Source: Ruegeria_C sp041537925 (GTDB lineage: Bacteria; Pseudomonadota; Alphaproteobacteria; Rhodobacterales; Rhodobacteraceae). From it: DNA of 64,000 nt. The notes under the pieces are model-generated. The model had not been told where the DNA came from. It saw nothing but the letters and a program-made list of their open reading frames with translations, and ran no database searches. The DNA lies in assembly GCF_041537925.1 (NCBI RefSeq), contig NZ_JBGOSH010000002.1:124001-188000 (forward strand), written 5' to 3'. Shown piece after piece: positions 9,517-18,543 of this stretch; position 1 is the first letter of the stretch; the number at the start of each line of letters is the position of its first letter. The position numbers and the translations under genes were made by a program.

Positions 9517-10281
9517 ATGACACAAGTGATACACCCCGACCTGAAAGGCGCGTCGGTCTATATCACCGGCGGCGGCTCGGGGCTTGGCGCGTCATTGACC
9601 GACGGGTTTATGGGCCAGGGCGCCAATGTTGCCTTTATCGGTCGCTCGGACGCCGGCGATTTCATGGACCGGATGCAGGACAAGCACGGGCGCGTACCGC
9701 TGTTTCTACAGGGCGACATCACCGATACCGACCGGCTGCTTGAGACCATGCGGCAGGCCGCCGATGCCCATGGGCCGATCCGGGTGTTGGTCAACAACGC
9801 CGCCAATGACAAACGCCATTCGTTGGAAGAGGCGACGCCGGATTTCTGGGACTGGATGCAGGCGATCAACCTCAAGGCCTATTACTTCGCCTGCAAGGAG
9901 GCAGCGCGGCAGATGCAGGACGGGGGTGGCTCGATCATCAATTTCAGCTCGATCAGCTACATGATGGGCAATGCAGGCTATACCGCCTATACCACCGCCA
10001 ATGCGGGGATCACCGGCATGACCCGTTCGCTCGCGCGCGAGCTTGGACCGCAGAATATCCGTGTGAACGCCCTTGCGCCCGGTTGGGTTCTGACCCAGAA
10101 GCAGCTCGATCAGTGGGCCACCCCCGGAGGGCTGGAGGCCCATATGGAGCGGCAATGCCTGAAAGAGCATCTGACGCCGGATGACATGATTGGGCCGGTG
10201 CTGTATCTGGCCTCGGATGCTAGCCGGATGATGACAAGCCAATGCATGGTCGTGGATGGCGGCGTTGTGGTGACGGGATAG
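9517..10281 (+). CDS. SDR oxidoreductase, probable galactose 1-dehydrogenase
   Basis: Classical short-chain dehydrogenase/reductase, 254 residues, with the NAD(P)-binding TGGGSGLG near residue 18, the NNAA motif and a catalytic-loop serine in NFSSIS. In context it should oxidise D-galactose to galactonolactone, the first De Ley-Doudoroff step. One feature is odd: the active-site motif YxxxK reads Y-T-T-A-N, with AAT (Asn) where the catalytic lysine is expected (DNA around 9990-10005). Either the family branch uses a different proton relay or this copy is impaired. An alternative role as another polyol or sugar dehydrogenase cannot be excluded. Confidence 0.85.
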   Translation: MTQVIHPDLKGASVYITGGGSGLGASLTDGFMGQGANVAFIGRSDAGDFMDRMQDKHGRVPLFLQGDITDTDRLLETMRQAADAHGPIRVLVNNAANDKRHSLEEATPDFWDWMQAINLKAYYFACKEAARQMQDGGGSIINFSSISYMMGNAGYTAYTTANAGITGMTRSLARELGPQNIRVNALAPGWVLTQKQLDQWATPGGLEAHMERQCLKEHLTPDDMIGPVLYLASDASRMMTSQCMVVDGGVVVTG

Positions 10282-10284
10282 GAT

Positions 10285-11178
10285 ATGAGCGTCAAAGCCG
10301 AATGGATCGCGGCCGACTGGGGCACCTCTCATTTGCGGGTTTGGGCCATGCAGGGCACGCGCGCCGTGGGTGAGGCGCGATCGGACAAGGGGATGGGACG
10401 GTTGGCGCGGCCTGAGTTTCAGGGCGCGCTGCTGGAGCTGGTGGCAGATTGGTTGGGTGAGGCACCGGTCGATGTGATCGCCTGCGGCATGGTCGGCGCG
10501 CGGCAGGGCTGGGTCGAGGCACCCTATGCGGCTGTTCCGGTTGCGCCGCTCTCGGGCGCGCCGATAAAGGTGCCGGATACCGATCCGCGCATCCGGGCTT
10601 ATGTGGTGCCAGGTTTGAAACAAGCCAAACCCGCCGACGTGATGCGTGGCGAAGAAACCCAGATCGCCGGGTTCCTGGCGCTGAACAGGGATTGGGACGG
10701 GGTGATCTGCTTGCCCGGCACCCATTCGAAATGGGTGCATGTGAGCGCGGGTGAAGTGGTGAGCTTTCAAACCTTCATGACCGGCGAGATGTTCGACCTG
10801 CTTTCCAAAGCGTCCGTCTTGCGCCATTCGGTGGGCGAGGGCTGGGACGAGGACGCCTTTCGCGAGTCCGTCGAGACGACGCTGTCGCGGCCTGAAACCA
10901 TGGCGGCACGGCTCTTTGCACTCCGCGCCAGCGACCTGCTTGAGGCCACCGAAGGATCGGTGGCGCGTGCACGTCTCTCGGGTCTATTGATAGGGGCGGA
11001 GCTGGCGGCGGCCCGAGCTTATTGGTTGGGACAGCAGGTCGCGTTGATCGGCGCCACTGGCATGTCAGCGATTTACGCCAAAGCATTGGAATTACAGGGT
11101 GTTCCGGCCACGGTCGCGGATGGCCAACGGATGACGCTTGCAGGGCTGAATGCGGCCCGGAAATTACTGGAGCACTAA
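10285..11178 (+). CDS. dgoK: 2-dehydro-3-deoxygalactonokinase
   Basis: Phosphorylates 2-keto-3-deoxygalactonate with ATP to KDPGal. Its 297 residues match the DgoK family length. The N-terminal phosphate-binding segment reads AADWGTSHLRVW and a second nucleotide-site segment contains LPGTHSKWV near residue 148. It begins 3 nt after the SDR stop and is followed at once by the aldolase, so kinase and aldolase are translationally coupled. Together they form the second half of the De Ley-Doudoroff pathway. Confidence 0.93.
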   Translation: MSVKAEWIAADWGTSHLRVWAMQGTRAVGEARSDKGMGRLARPEFQGALLELVADWLGEAPVDVIACGMVGARQGWVEAPYAAVPVAPLSGAPIKVPDTDPRIRAYVVPGLKQAKPADVMRGEETQIAGFLALNRDWDGVICLPGTHSKWVHVSAGEVVSFQTFMTGEMFDLLSKASVLRHSVGEGWDEDAFRESVETTLSRPETMAARLFALRASDLLEATEGSVARARLSGLLIGAELAAARAYWLGQQVALIGATGMSAIYAKALELQGVPATVADGQRMTLAGLNAARKLLEH

Positions 11179-11179
11179 A

Positions 11180-11782
11180 ATGGAACGAGCCATTATCGCC
11201 ATTCTGCGCGGTCTCGACCCGCAGGATGCTGTCCTCATGAGTGAGGCCCTGATTGCCGCCGGGATCACCCGTATCGAGGTGCCGCTGAACTCACCAAGCC
11301 CTCTACAGAGCATCGCTGATATGGCACGCGCCTGTGGCGACCGGGCGCTGATCGGAGCCGGGACGGTTCTGACAGTGGCACAGGTCGAACAGGTGGCTGA
11401 TGCGGGTGGCAGACTGATCGTCTCGCCCAATTGCGACACAGAAGTGATCGCGCGCAGCCGGGTGCTGGGGCTGGAAAGCTGGCCAGGCATCTTTACCCCG
11501 ACCGAAGCCTTCGCCGCGCTCAAGGCAGGCGCCAGCGGTCTCAAGCTTTTCCCCGGCAATATGGCCGGACCCGGCGGGTTGAAGGCGATGCGTGCCATCC
11601 TGCCCGAAGGCACGCAGGTCTACGCCGTGGGAGGGGCAGGGCCGGAGAATTTCGGAGAATGGTTCGCGGCAAGTGCCGATGGGTTCGGCATCGGCTCGGC
11701 GCTTTTCAAGCCGGGCATGTCGGTTGAGGACGTGCGAGTGCGCGCGGCCGGTATCGTAGCGGCGTATGACAAGGCCGTCTGA
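11180..11782 (+). CDS. dgoA: 2-dehydro-3-deoxy-6-phosphogalactonate aldolase
   Basis: Splits KDPGal into pyruvate and glyceraldehyde 3-phosphate. It is a class I aldolase of the KDPG/KDPGal family, 200 residues. The AILRG start, the GAGTVL strand with the catalytic base region and the Schiff-base lysine in SGLKLFP are all present. I chose ATG 11180, just after the dgoK stop and with GGAG at 11169. A longer in-frame start at 11150 would overlap dgoK and has no better ribosome site. The TGA overlaps the ATG of the lactonase gene. Confidence 0.93.
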   Translation: MERAIIAILRGLDPQDAVLMSEALIAAGITRIEVPLNSPSPLQSIADMARACGDRALIGAGTVLTVAQVEQVADAGGRLIVSPNCDTEVIARSRVLGLESWPGIFTPTEAFAALKAGASGLKLFPGNMAGPGGLKAMRAILPEGTQVYAVGGAGPENFGEWFAASADGFGIGSALFKPGMSVEDVRVRAAGIVAAYDKAV

Positions 11783-12642
11783 TGAGCCGGGTTTTCGACG
11801 ACCGCATCTGCGCATTGGGTGAGGGGCCGCTCTGGCATCCGTTGCGTCAGCAGCTCTTTTGGTTCGATATAATTGGCAAGCGGCTCTTGACCCGCGACGC
11901 AGGCGGTCCGCGGCATTGGCAATTCGAGGAACACGTCTCAGCCGCGGGCTGGGTGGATCGCGAGACATTGCTGATCGCCTCGGAAACCGGTCTCTGGCGG
12001 TTCGATCTGCCGACCGGCGCACGCGATCTGGTTGTCGCGTTGGAGGCCGACACCAAGGCGACCCGGTCCAATGACGGGCGGGCCGACCCCTGGGGCGGGT
12101 TCTGGATCGGGACGATGGGAAAACAGGCCGAACAGGGCGCCGGTGCGATCTATCGCCTTTACCGGGGAGAGCTGCGTCAGTTGGTGCCGGATGTCACCAT
12201 CTCGAACGCGATCTGCTTTGCGCCGGATCGTCGTTGCGCCTATTACGCCGACACCAAGTCCGGACAGGTGATGCGGCAGCCGCTGCAACCCGAAACCGGA
12301 TGGCCCGAGGGCGAGGCCCATGTGTTTCTCGACCTGCGGGTCGACGGGTTGAACCCCGATGGCGCGGTGGCCGATCGCGATGGCAATGTCTGGATCGCGC
12401 AATGGGGCGCGAACCGGGTGGCCGCTTATTCGCCCCTCGGCACTTTCCTGAAGGCGGTGCGCTTTGCTGGGCGGCACAGTTCCTGTCCCGGTTTTGGCGG
12501 GTCGGAGTTCCGCGATCTATATTGCACAACCGCGCGGGCTGGAATTAGCTCCGAGGTGCTGAGCTCTGAGCCGGAAAATGGCATGACCTTCGTTGCGGAA
12601 AATGCGGGCAAGGGCCGCGCGGAATATAAGGTGATCTTATGA
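11782..12642 (+). CDS. SMP-30/gluconolaconase-family sugar lactonase
   Basis: A six-bladed beta-propeller lactonase of 286 residues. Conserved elements are EGPLWHP with the first metal-ligand Glu, SNDGRADPWGGFWIGTMG (Asn/Asp ligands) and GLNPDGAVADRDGNVWIAQWG. It opens the sugar lactone made by the SDR to the free aldonate, here probably galactonolactone to galactonate. The start overlaps the dgoA stop and the end overlaps the beta-galactosidase start by 4 nt, so it is firmly in the operon. Confidence 0.92.
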   Translation: MSRVFDDRICALGEGPLWHPLRQQLFWFDIIGKRLLTRDAGGPRHWQFEEHVSAAGWVDRETLLIASETGLWRFDLPTGARDLVVALEADTKATRSNDGRADPWGGFWIGTMGKQAEQGAGAIYRLYRGELRQLVPDVTISNAICFAPDRRCAYYADTKSGQVMRQPLQPETGWPEGEAHVFLDLRVDGLNPDGAVADRDGNVWIAQWGANRVAAYSPLGTFLKAVRFAGRHSSCPGFGGSEFRDLYCTTARAGISSEVLSSEPENGMTFVAENAGKGRAEYKVIL

Positions 12643-14555
12643 GACCGGAACTGGGTGTCTGTTATTACCCCGAACATTGGCCCGAGGCGGGCTGGGCCGA
12701 GGATGCCGCCCGCATGGCAGCGATGGGCCTGACATGGGTTCGCATTGGCGAGTTCGCCTGGAGCCGGATGGAACCGGTGCCGGGGCAATTGCGGCTCGAC
12801 TGGCTGGACCGCGCCATCGAAGTGCTGGGGGCGGCGGGGCTGAAAGTGGTGCTGGGCACGCCCACGGCAACACCGCCGCGCTGGATGATCGACCGGTTTC
12901 CGAACATGCTGGCCGTGAATGCAGAGGGCAAACCGCGCAAGTTTGGCTCGCGTCGGCATTATTGCTTCAGTCATGCCGGGTATCAGGATGAATGTGTGCG
13001 GATCACCGAAATCCTCGCCCGACGTTATGCGAGCAACGCACATGTGGCGGCGTGGCAGATCGACAATGAATATGGTTGTCATGACACGGTGTTGAGCTAT
13101 AGCGACGCCGCGCAGCAGGGGTTCCGTGACTGGCTCGCCGCGCGTTATGGCGATATTGCGGCGTTGAACCGGGCCTGGGGCAATGTGTTCTGGTCAATGG
13201 AATACGGCTCCTTTGATCAAATCGATCTGCCCAACCTCACGGTGACCGATCCGAACCCGTCGCATGTGCTGGCCTTCCGCCGCTACAGCTCGGATCAGGT
13301 GGTGCGGTTCAACCGGGCGCAAGCCGAGGTGTTGAAGGCGCATACTGATGCGCCGCTGATCCACAACTACATGGGCCGGGTGCTGGACTTCGATCATTTC
13401 GAGGTCGGTGACGACTTGGATATCGCGAGTTGGGACAGCTATCCGATTGGCTTTCTCTCCGAGCGGCTGGATCTGGAGGAAGGACATAAGCACACCTTCC
13501 TGCAACAAGGCGACCCTGACATGCAGGCGATGCACCATGACCTTTACCGTGCGGTAGGGCGCGGGCGCTGGTGGGTGATGGAGCAGCAGCCCGGCCCGGT
13601 GAACTGGGCGCCTTATAATCCCGCACCACTGTCGGGCATGGTCCGGCTCTGGTCGCTTGAGGCGGTGGCGCATGGGGCCGAGGTGGTCAGCTATTTCCGC
13701 TGGCGGCAGGCCCCGTTCGGGCAGGAGCAATACCACGCGGGCTTGTTGCAGCCGAACGGACGCGACGCGGTCGGGGCGGATGAAGCGGCGCAGGTGGCTG
13801 GAGATCTGGCAAAGCTGGGCGATCTGACCCCTGCGCAGGCGCGAGTGGCGATGCTGTTCGACTACCCCTCGGATTGGGCCTGGGCCGCGCAGCCGCAGGG
13901 GTCGGGCTTTAGCTATTTCAACCTGATCCTGTCGGCCTACAAGGCGCTGCGCCGGGCGGGGCTGTCCTGTGATTTCCTGCCCTCTCGGCAGCGCGATTTC
14001 AGCGGCTATGACCTGATCCTCGCGCCGGGACTGGCGGTTCTGCCGCCGGACCTGAGCGACGCGCTCAGCGCCTCGGGCGCTCAGGTGGTGCTGGGGCCGC
14101 GCAGCGGGGCGATCAGCGACGACTACCATGTGCCCGATGCAGGCCGCCCCGGGGTGGCGGGTCTGGACGTGCATGTCGATCTGGTCGAATCCCTGCCGCC
14201 CGATCACACCCGTGCTGTCTCTGGCGGTGGACAGGTGATGCACTGGCAGGAACAGTTGAGCGGGGCCGCCGAGGTGCTATTGCAGACCGAGGCGGGCGCG
14301 CCTGTGCAGATGGGCAGCGATAGGCTCAGCTATCTCGGGGCCTTCCCGGATGAGGTGCTCTGGGACCGGATCTTGGGTGCTGCCGCTGAACGCGCGAACC
14401 TTTCTTTCATGCGGCTGCCTGACGGTCTGCGCATTCGTGATATGGGCGCGCATCGCTTTGCTGTGAATTACAACGCCCATGCCGTGGAGTGGAACGGCGC
14501 CCGGCTTGAACCCTGCGGCGTGGCGGTCTGGAAGGATGGCGCGCAGGTTCTCTGA
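12639..14555 (+). CDS. Beta-galactosidase, glycoside hydrolase family 42
   Basis: Hydrolyses terminal beta-galactosides in the cytoplasm. It has 638 residues with the GH42 layout: TIM barrel with catalytic site (to about 370), trimerisation-type domain, and a small C-terminal beta domain. The N-terminus reads GVCYYPEHWP. The acid/base Glu is in QIDNEYGC (Glu144) and the nucleophile is in WWVMEQQPG (Glu315). There is no signal peptide. It is the last gene of the operon, so the locus handles both alpha and beta anomers. Confidence 0.93.
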   Translation: MRPELGVCYYPEHWPEAGWAEDAARMAAMGLTWVRIGEFAWSRMEPVPGQLRLDWLDRAIEVLGAAGLKVVLGTPTATPPRWMIDRFPNMLAVNAEGKPRKFGSRRHYCFSHAGYQDECVRITEILARRYASNAHVAAWQIDNEYGCHDTVLSYSDAAQQGFRDWLAARYGDIAALNRAWGNVFWSMEYGSFDQIDLPNLTVTDPNPSHVLAFRRYSSDQVVRFNRAQAEVLKAHTDAPLIHNYMGRVLDFDHFEVGDDLDIASWDSYPIGFLSERLDLEEGHKHTFLQQGDPDMQAMHHDLYRAVGRGRWWVMEQQPGPVNWAPYNPAPLSGMVRLWSLEAVAHGAEVVSYFRWRQAPFGQEQYHAGLLQPNGRDAVGADEAAQVAGDLAKLGDLTPAQARVAMLFDYPSDWAWAAQPQGSGFSYFNLILSAYKALRRAGLSCDFLPSRQRDFSGYDLILAPGLAVLPPDLSDALSASGAQVVLGPRSGAISDDYHVPDAGRPGVAGLDVHVDLVESLPPDHTRAVSGGGQVMHWQEQLSGAAEVLLQTEAGAPVQMGSDRLSYLGAFPDEVLWDRILGAAAERANLSFMRLPDGLRIRDMGAHRFAVNYNAHAVEWNGARLEPCGVAVWKDGAQVL

Positions 14556-14664
14556 CAGGGCGGGCCACAGGCGTTATTGACCGGTGGGTGATGATCGCTC
14601 ATCCTCGGGGCATTATTTCCCTCGCGCGTCCCATGGGCCGTGACCGTTCCCGAAGGCTTGTCTC

Positions 14665-15861
14665 ATGACAGATGCGTCACCCAAGCGTTATCGCCTTGAT
14701 ACCCATCGGCTGCGTGATCCGTCCCAGACGCTGGCGTTGGTGCAGCCGCATCTCAAACGCATGGGCATCACGCGGGTGGCCAACCTAACTGGGCTGGACC
14801 GGATCGGGTTACCGACGGTGATGGTGTGCCGGCCCAACTCGCGCTCGGTTGCGGTGTCGCTGGGCAAGGGGTTGTCGCTGGAAGCGGCGCAGGCCTCGGG
14901 TGTGATGGAGGCGATCGAAAGCTGGCATGCTGAGCGAATCACGGGACCCTTGCGCCGGGCGTCTTATGCAGACCTGCGGGCAGAGGCGAACGTGGCCGAT
15001 ATCGACCGGTTGCCGAAGGTCACCGGCGGGCGTTTCGACCCGCATCGCCGCCTGCTTTGGATCGAAGGTCATGATCTGGGCGCGGATACCCCCTGCTGGG
15101 TGCCATATGAGATGGTCGATACCGATTACACCGAACCGCCCAATGGCGGTCACTGTGCCTTTCCGCGCTCGACCAACGGCTTGGCTTCGGGCAATGACCT
15201 GAGTGAGGCGACCTGCCATGCGATCTGTGAAGTGATCGAGCGCGACGCCACCACACTCTGGCATCAGAGCGCGCGCGATCAGCGTATCGATCCTGAGACG
15301 ATTGACGATCCGCGCTGTCGTGAGGCGTTGGAGAGGTTCACCGCTGCCGGGATAGATGTGGGGGTCTGGAACACGACCTCGGATGTGGGTGTCGCGTGCT
15401 TTCATTGCGCGATCTGCGAGGCGGGGACGCAGCCGGGTCATATCGGGTTGGGCGATGGTTGCCACCCGGACCGGGCAATTGCGCTGTTGCGCGCCCTGAC
15501 TGAAGCGGCGCAAACGCGGCTGACTTATATCTCGGGCGCGCGTGACGATCTGGAGCCCGAGGAATTCGCCGACACAGCCCTGCGTGCGCGGGGCCATTAC
15601 GTGCGTGAACTGATCGATGGGGCGGCGCCGACAGGCAGCTTCATCGGCTGTCCCAGCAACGCGGCAGAGTCCTTTTCGGGCGATCTCGATTGGTTGGTGT
15701 TACGGCTGGCCTCGGTTGGGATTGAGCAGGTTGTTGCTGTCGATCTGTCGCAGGAGGGGTTCGATATAGCCGTTGTGCGCGCGATCATTCCGGGGCTGGA
15801 AGCACCGCATGACGATCCCGATTTCGTGCCGGGACTGCGCGCAATGAGGGCGCGTGCATGA
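14665..15861 (+). CDS. YcaO-domain protein (TfuA-associated type)
   Basis: YcaO enzymes use ATP to activate a peptide-backbone amide, allowing azoline or thioamide formation. This 398-residue copy shows the family's ATP/Mg-binding signatures: MEAIESWHAE near residue 90 and CHAICEVIERDA near 190. It is followed with a 4-nt overlap by a TfuA gene. TfuA-paired YcaO proteins are known in trifolitoxin-type loci, in thioamide-forming loci and in archaeal McrA thioamidation. GAAGG lies at 14651 upstream of the start. No leader-binding (E1-like) domain is visible, so substrate recognition must rest elsewhere. The substrate is unknown; a candidate lies two genes downstream. Confidence 0.9.
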   Translation: MTDASPKRYRLDTHRLRDPSQTLALVQPHLKRMGITRVANLTGLDRIGLPTVMVCRPNSRSVAVSLGKGLSLEAAQASGVMEAIESWHAERITGPLRRASYADLRAEANVADIDRLPKVTGGRFDPHRRLLWIEGHDLGADTPCWVPYEMVDTDYTEPPNGGHCAFPRSTNGLASGNDLSEATCHAICEVIERDATTLWHQSARDQRIDPETIDDPRCREALERFTAAGIDVGVWNTTSDVGVACFHCAICEAGTQPGHIGLGDGCHPDRAIALLRALTEAAQTRLTYISGARDDLEPEEFADTALRARGHYVRELIDGAAPTGSFIGCPSNAAESFSGDLDWLVLRLASVGIEQVVAVDLSQEGFDIAVVRAIIPGLEAPHDDPDFVPGLRAMRARA

Positions 15862-17192
15862 GCGCGGTGGTTTTTGTTGGCCCGACCCTGGCATCGCAGT
15901 CAGTCGGTGAGATTTTGCAGGCCGAGATTCTGCCGCCGGTGCGGCAGGGCGACGTCTATCGTGTGGCCCGCGAGACCCCCCGCGCAATCGGCATTATCGA
16001 CGGGTTTTTTGAAGGTGTGCCTTCGGTCTGGCATAAGGAAATCCTCTGGGCGATGGAACAGGGCATACCGGTCTTCGGCAGCGCCAGCATGGGCGCGCTG
16101 CGCGCCGCCGAACTAGCAGATTTCGGTATGATCGGTGTCGGCCGGATTTTCGAGGATTATCACGCCGGTGTGTTGCAAGATGACGACGAAGTTGCGGTGT
16201 TGCATAGCCCTGCTGAGCTGGGTTTTCAGCCGCTGAGCGAGCCGATGGTGTCGATCCGCGCAACCGTTGCGCGGGCCTTGGAGGCGGGAATGATTTCGCC
16301 GGGTCTGGCGGAGGCGATCCTGCATGCGGGCAAGGCGCTGCAATATCGCGAACGGGATTGGCCGCGCGTCCTGTCTATGCTGGCACAGGACCACGATCTG
16401 ACAGTGTTCAGCGACTGGTTACCGGAAGGCAAGGTTGATGCCAAGCGCGACGATGCCTGCGAGATGCTCCGTCGGATGGCGACCTATTTGGAGAGCGGGG
16501 CAGAGGCCCAAGAGGCGCCGACCCGGGTCGAACGAACACTGGCGTGGCAGGGGTTGATCCGGCGCATTGATAGCGAAACCGCGGGGAATCGCTCAGCCGC
16601 GCAGGATCTTCTTGATGAGTTAAGACTTGATCCCGCGCGCTTTGTTGAGCTGCGCGAACGGGCAATGCTGGGTGTGCTGGCGCAGGAGGACGCGGCGCGG
16701 CGCGGTTTGCGGGCGGATCGTGACACGCTGGTGGCGCAAATGGACCGCCACCGTTCGCAGGTCGGGCTAGCGCAGCGGCGCGATGTGTTGCACTGGCTGG
16801 ACGCCAATGACCTGGATGAAGCCGGTTACGAGGATTTTCTGAGCGGTGCCGCGCTATCCGATGAAATACGCTCGCTACGAGTCGACCGGCTGGAGCCGCA
16901 TATGCTCTCCGCGCTGCGGTGGGCCGACGAGTATTCGGGTCTCAAGGCTCGGGCCGAGGCCAAAAAGACTGCTTTGCAGGTCGCAGAAAACCGTGAGTTT
17001 TCCGGGCAGGACCGGCTGCGCCTGCTGATCTGGTACTTTGAGGATCACCTTGGTCAGCCGGTCCCGGATGATCTAGATTTGCATGCGCAAAGCCTCGGGC
17101 TCGCGGATCGCGAAGAATTCTGTACACTGGTCGCGCGCGAGTTCCTGTATTCTCAGGGTGGTGGCGATGCTGCCGAGGCGCCAGACGCATAG
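15858..17192 (+). CDS. TfuA-domain protein with long C-terminal extension
   Basis: The N-terminal ~220 residues match TfuA: FVGPTL start, IIDGFF, the strongly conserved FGSASMGALRAAEL, and a GVGRIFEDYHAG segment. TfuA proteins cooperate with YcaO enzymes, probably in sulphur delivery or activation during thioamidation. The remaining ~220 residues are charged and helix-rich and are not recognised; they make the protein (444 residues) longer than a bare TfuA domain. Overlap with the YcaO stop indicates stoichiometric expression. The extension might replace a separate partner protein, which is inference. Confidence 0.85.
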   Translation: MSAVVFVGPTLASQSVGEILQAEILPPVRQGDVYRVARETPRAIGIIDGFFEGVPSVWHKEILWAMEQGIPVFGSASMGALRAAELADFGMIGVGRIFEDYHAGVLQDDDEVAVLHSPAELGFQPLSEPMVSIRATVARALEAGMISPGLAEAILHAGKALQYRERDWPRVLSMLAQDHDLTVFSDWLPEGKVDAKRDDACEMLRRMATYLESGAEAQEAPTRVERTLAWQGLIRRIDSETAGNRSAAQDLLDELRLDPARFVELRERAMLGVLAQEDAARRGLRADRDTLVAQMDRHRSQVGLAQRRDVLHWLDANDLDEAGYEDFLSGAALSDEIRSLRVDRLEPHMLSALRWADEYSGLKARAEAKKTALQVAENREFSGQDRLRLLIWYFEDHLGQPVPDDLDLHAQSLGLADREEFCTLVAREFLYSQGGGDAAEAPDA

Positions 17193-17212
17193 TTGAACGA
17201 TTGGAGGGACGC

Positions 17213-18508
17213 ATGTACCGACCTGACCTGCCAGAGGACGAAGCGCCGGGCACGCGGTTTCTACTGTTCCCGCAATCTCCTTTCTTCGAAAGCAACCCGA
17301 GGCCTGAACTGGTCGAGGTCTCTGCGCCTCCTGGAAGTTTGGGGCCCGGTCCCTCGGGGCCGCGCATGTACACGGTCAACCCGGTGGGCAAGACCACGCC
17401 TTTTGGCGCGATAATCGACAGGCCGAAAGGGCCGGGAATGTATCTGCCGCCCTGGAATGGTCCGGTTAATCCTCCGGCGGAACCCGATGAGGACGGCAAT
17501 TTCACCTATCTCGATCCCACCGACCCGGCCTTTGAGGCCGCGCATCTCTTTGGATCGGCGCATTTCACCATGGATGTCTGGGAGGGCTATTTCGGCCGCG
17601 CGATCCCGTGGCATTTCGAACGTGATTTCGACCGGCTGGAACTCTCGCTGCTGCCCAGTCTGGACAATGCGCATATCGGCTGGGGATTTCTGGAAACCGG
17701 CGGCACCTGGGAACATGGTGACGAATATCGTGCCTATAGCCTGAATTTCGACGTAGTCGCGCATGAGATCGGGCACGCGATCATCTACAGCGTGATCGGC
17801 ATGCCCGCGCCCGAGGATACGCCGGGCGAATATTACGGCTTTCACGAATCCGCCGCCGACATGGTGGCGCTGGTGGCGGCGCTGCATTTCGGGTCCGTGG
17901 TCGAGGAGTTGCTGGAGAACACGCGCGGCAATCTCTACTCCTTCAACCGTCTCAGCCGGTTCGCGGAACTGTCGGAAAACGCCCAAATCCGCATGGCTGC
18001 CAATGACAAGACCCTGTCGCAGTTCGAATGCGGCTGGAGCAGCGAGCACGCTCTCTCGGAACCGCTGACCGGCGCGATGTTCGACATCTTCGTCGATATC
18101 TATCACGAGCGTCTGCTGGTGCATGACCTGATCTCACCAGAGATGGAGGACCTGTCGGACCAACTGGAGGACTCGCCCGAATATGGCGATGTGATGCAGG
18201 AGATGTTCGACGAGCGCTATGCCGAAAACCCCGACGGGTTCCGCATCGCGCTGCTGGAGGCACGTGACTTTCTGGGCTCGTACCTGGCTGATGCCTGGAG
18301 TCTTCTGGATGCCGAGATGCTGAGCTATCTTGGCGTTGAGCGGGCGCTGGTGCAGGTGGATCAGGAGATCACTGATGGCGCGTTCCGGCAGATTATTGAG
18401 GGCAATTTCCGGATGCGCGAAGTTGGCATCGTCGACGTGGGTCCCAGACTGACCGAACCGGACGAGCACAGCCACGCGGTTTCGACGCGTACCCGGGTGC
18501 CGGAGTGA
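17213..18508 (+). CDS. Gluzincin-type zinc metalloprotease
   Basis: A 431-residue predicted zinc peptidase. HEIGH at residues 184-188 supplies the HExxH zinc site, and HESAADM (Glu212) fits the third-ligand position in a thermolysin/M4-like arrangement. The first ~70 residues are proline-rich with no clear signal peptide. ATG 17213 is chosen because GGAGGGA (17203-17209) stands 3 nt before it at good spacing; the upstream in-frame TTG at 17201 lies on that ribosome site. It starts 20 nt after the TfuA gene and is probably co-transcribed. A role in maturing or degrading the product of the YcaO/TfuA pair is plausible but unproven. Confidence 0.8.
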   Translation: MYRPDLPEDEAPGTRFLLFPQSPFFESNPRPELVEVSAPPGSLGPGPSGPRMYTVNPVGKTTPFGAIIDRPKGPGMYLPPWNGPVNPPAEPDEDGNFTYLDPTDPAFEAAHLFGSAHFTMDVWEGYFGRAIPWHFERDFDRLELSLLPSLDNAHIGWGFLETGGTWEHGDEYRAYSLNFDVVAHEIGHAIIYSVIGMPAPEDTPGEYYGFHESAADMVALVAALHFGSVVEELLENTRGNLYSFNRLSRFAELSENAQIRMAANDKTLSQFECGWSSEHALSEPLTGAMFDIFVDIYHERLLVHDLISPEMEDLSDQLEDSPEYGDVMQEMFDERYAENPDGFRIALLEARDFLGSYLADAWSLLDAEMLSYLGVERALVQVDQEITDGAFRQIIEGNFRMREVGIVDVGPRLTEPDEHSHAVSTRTRVPE

Positions 18509-18543
18509 CTCATGCGTAAATTTCTTTGTGATCGGAGAATTTT

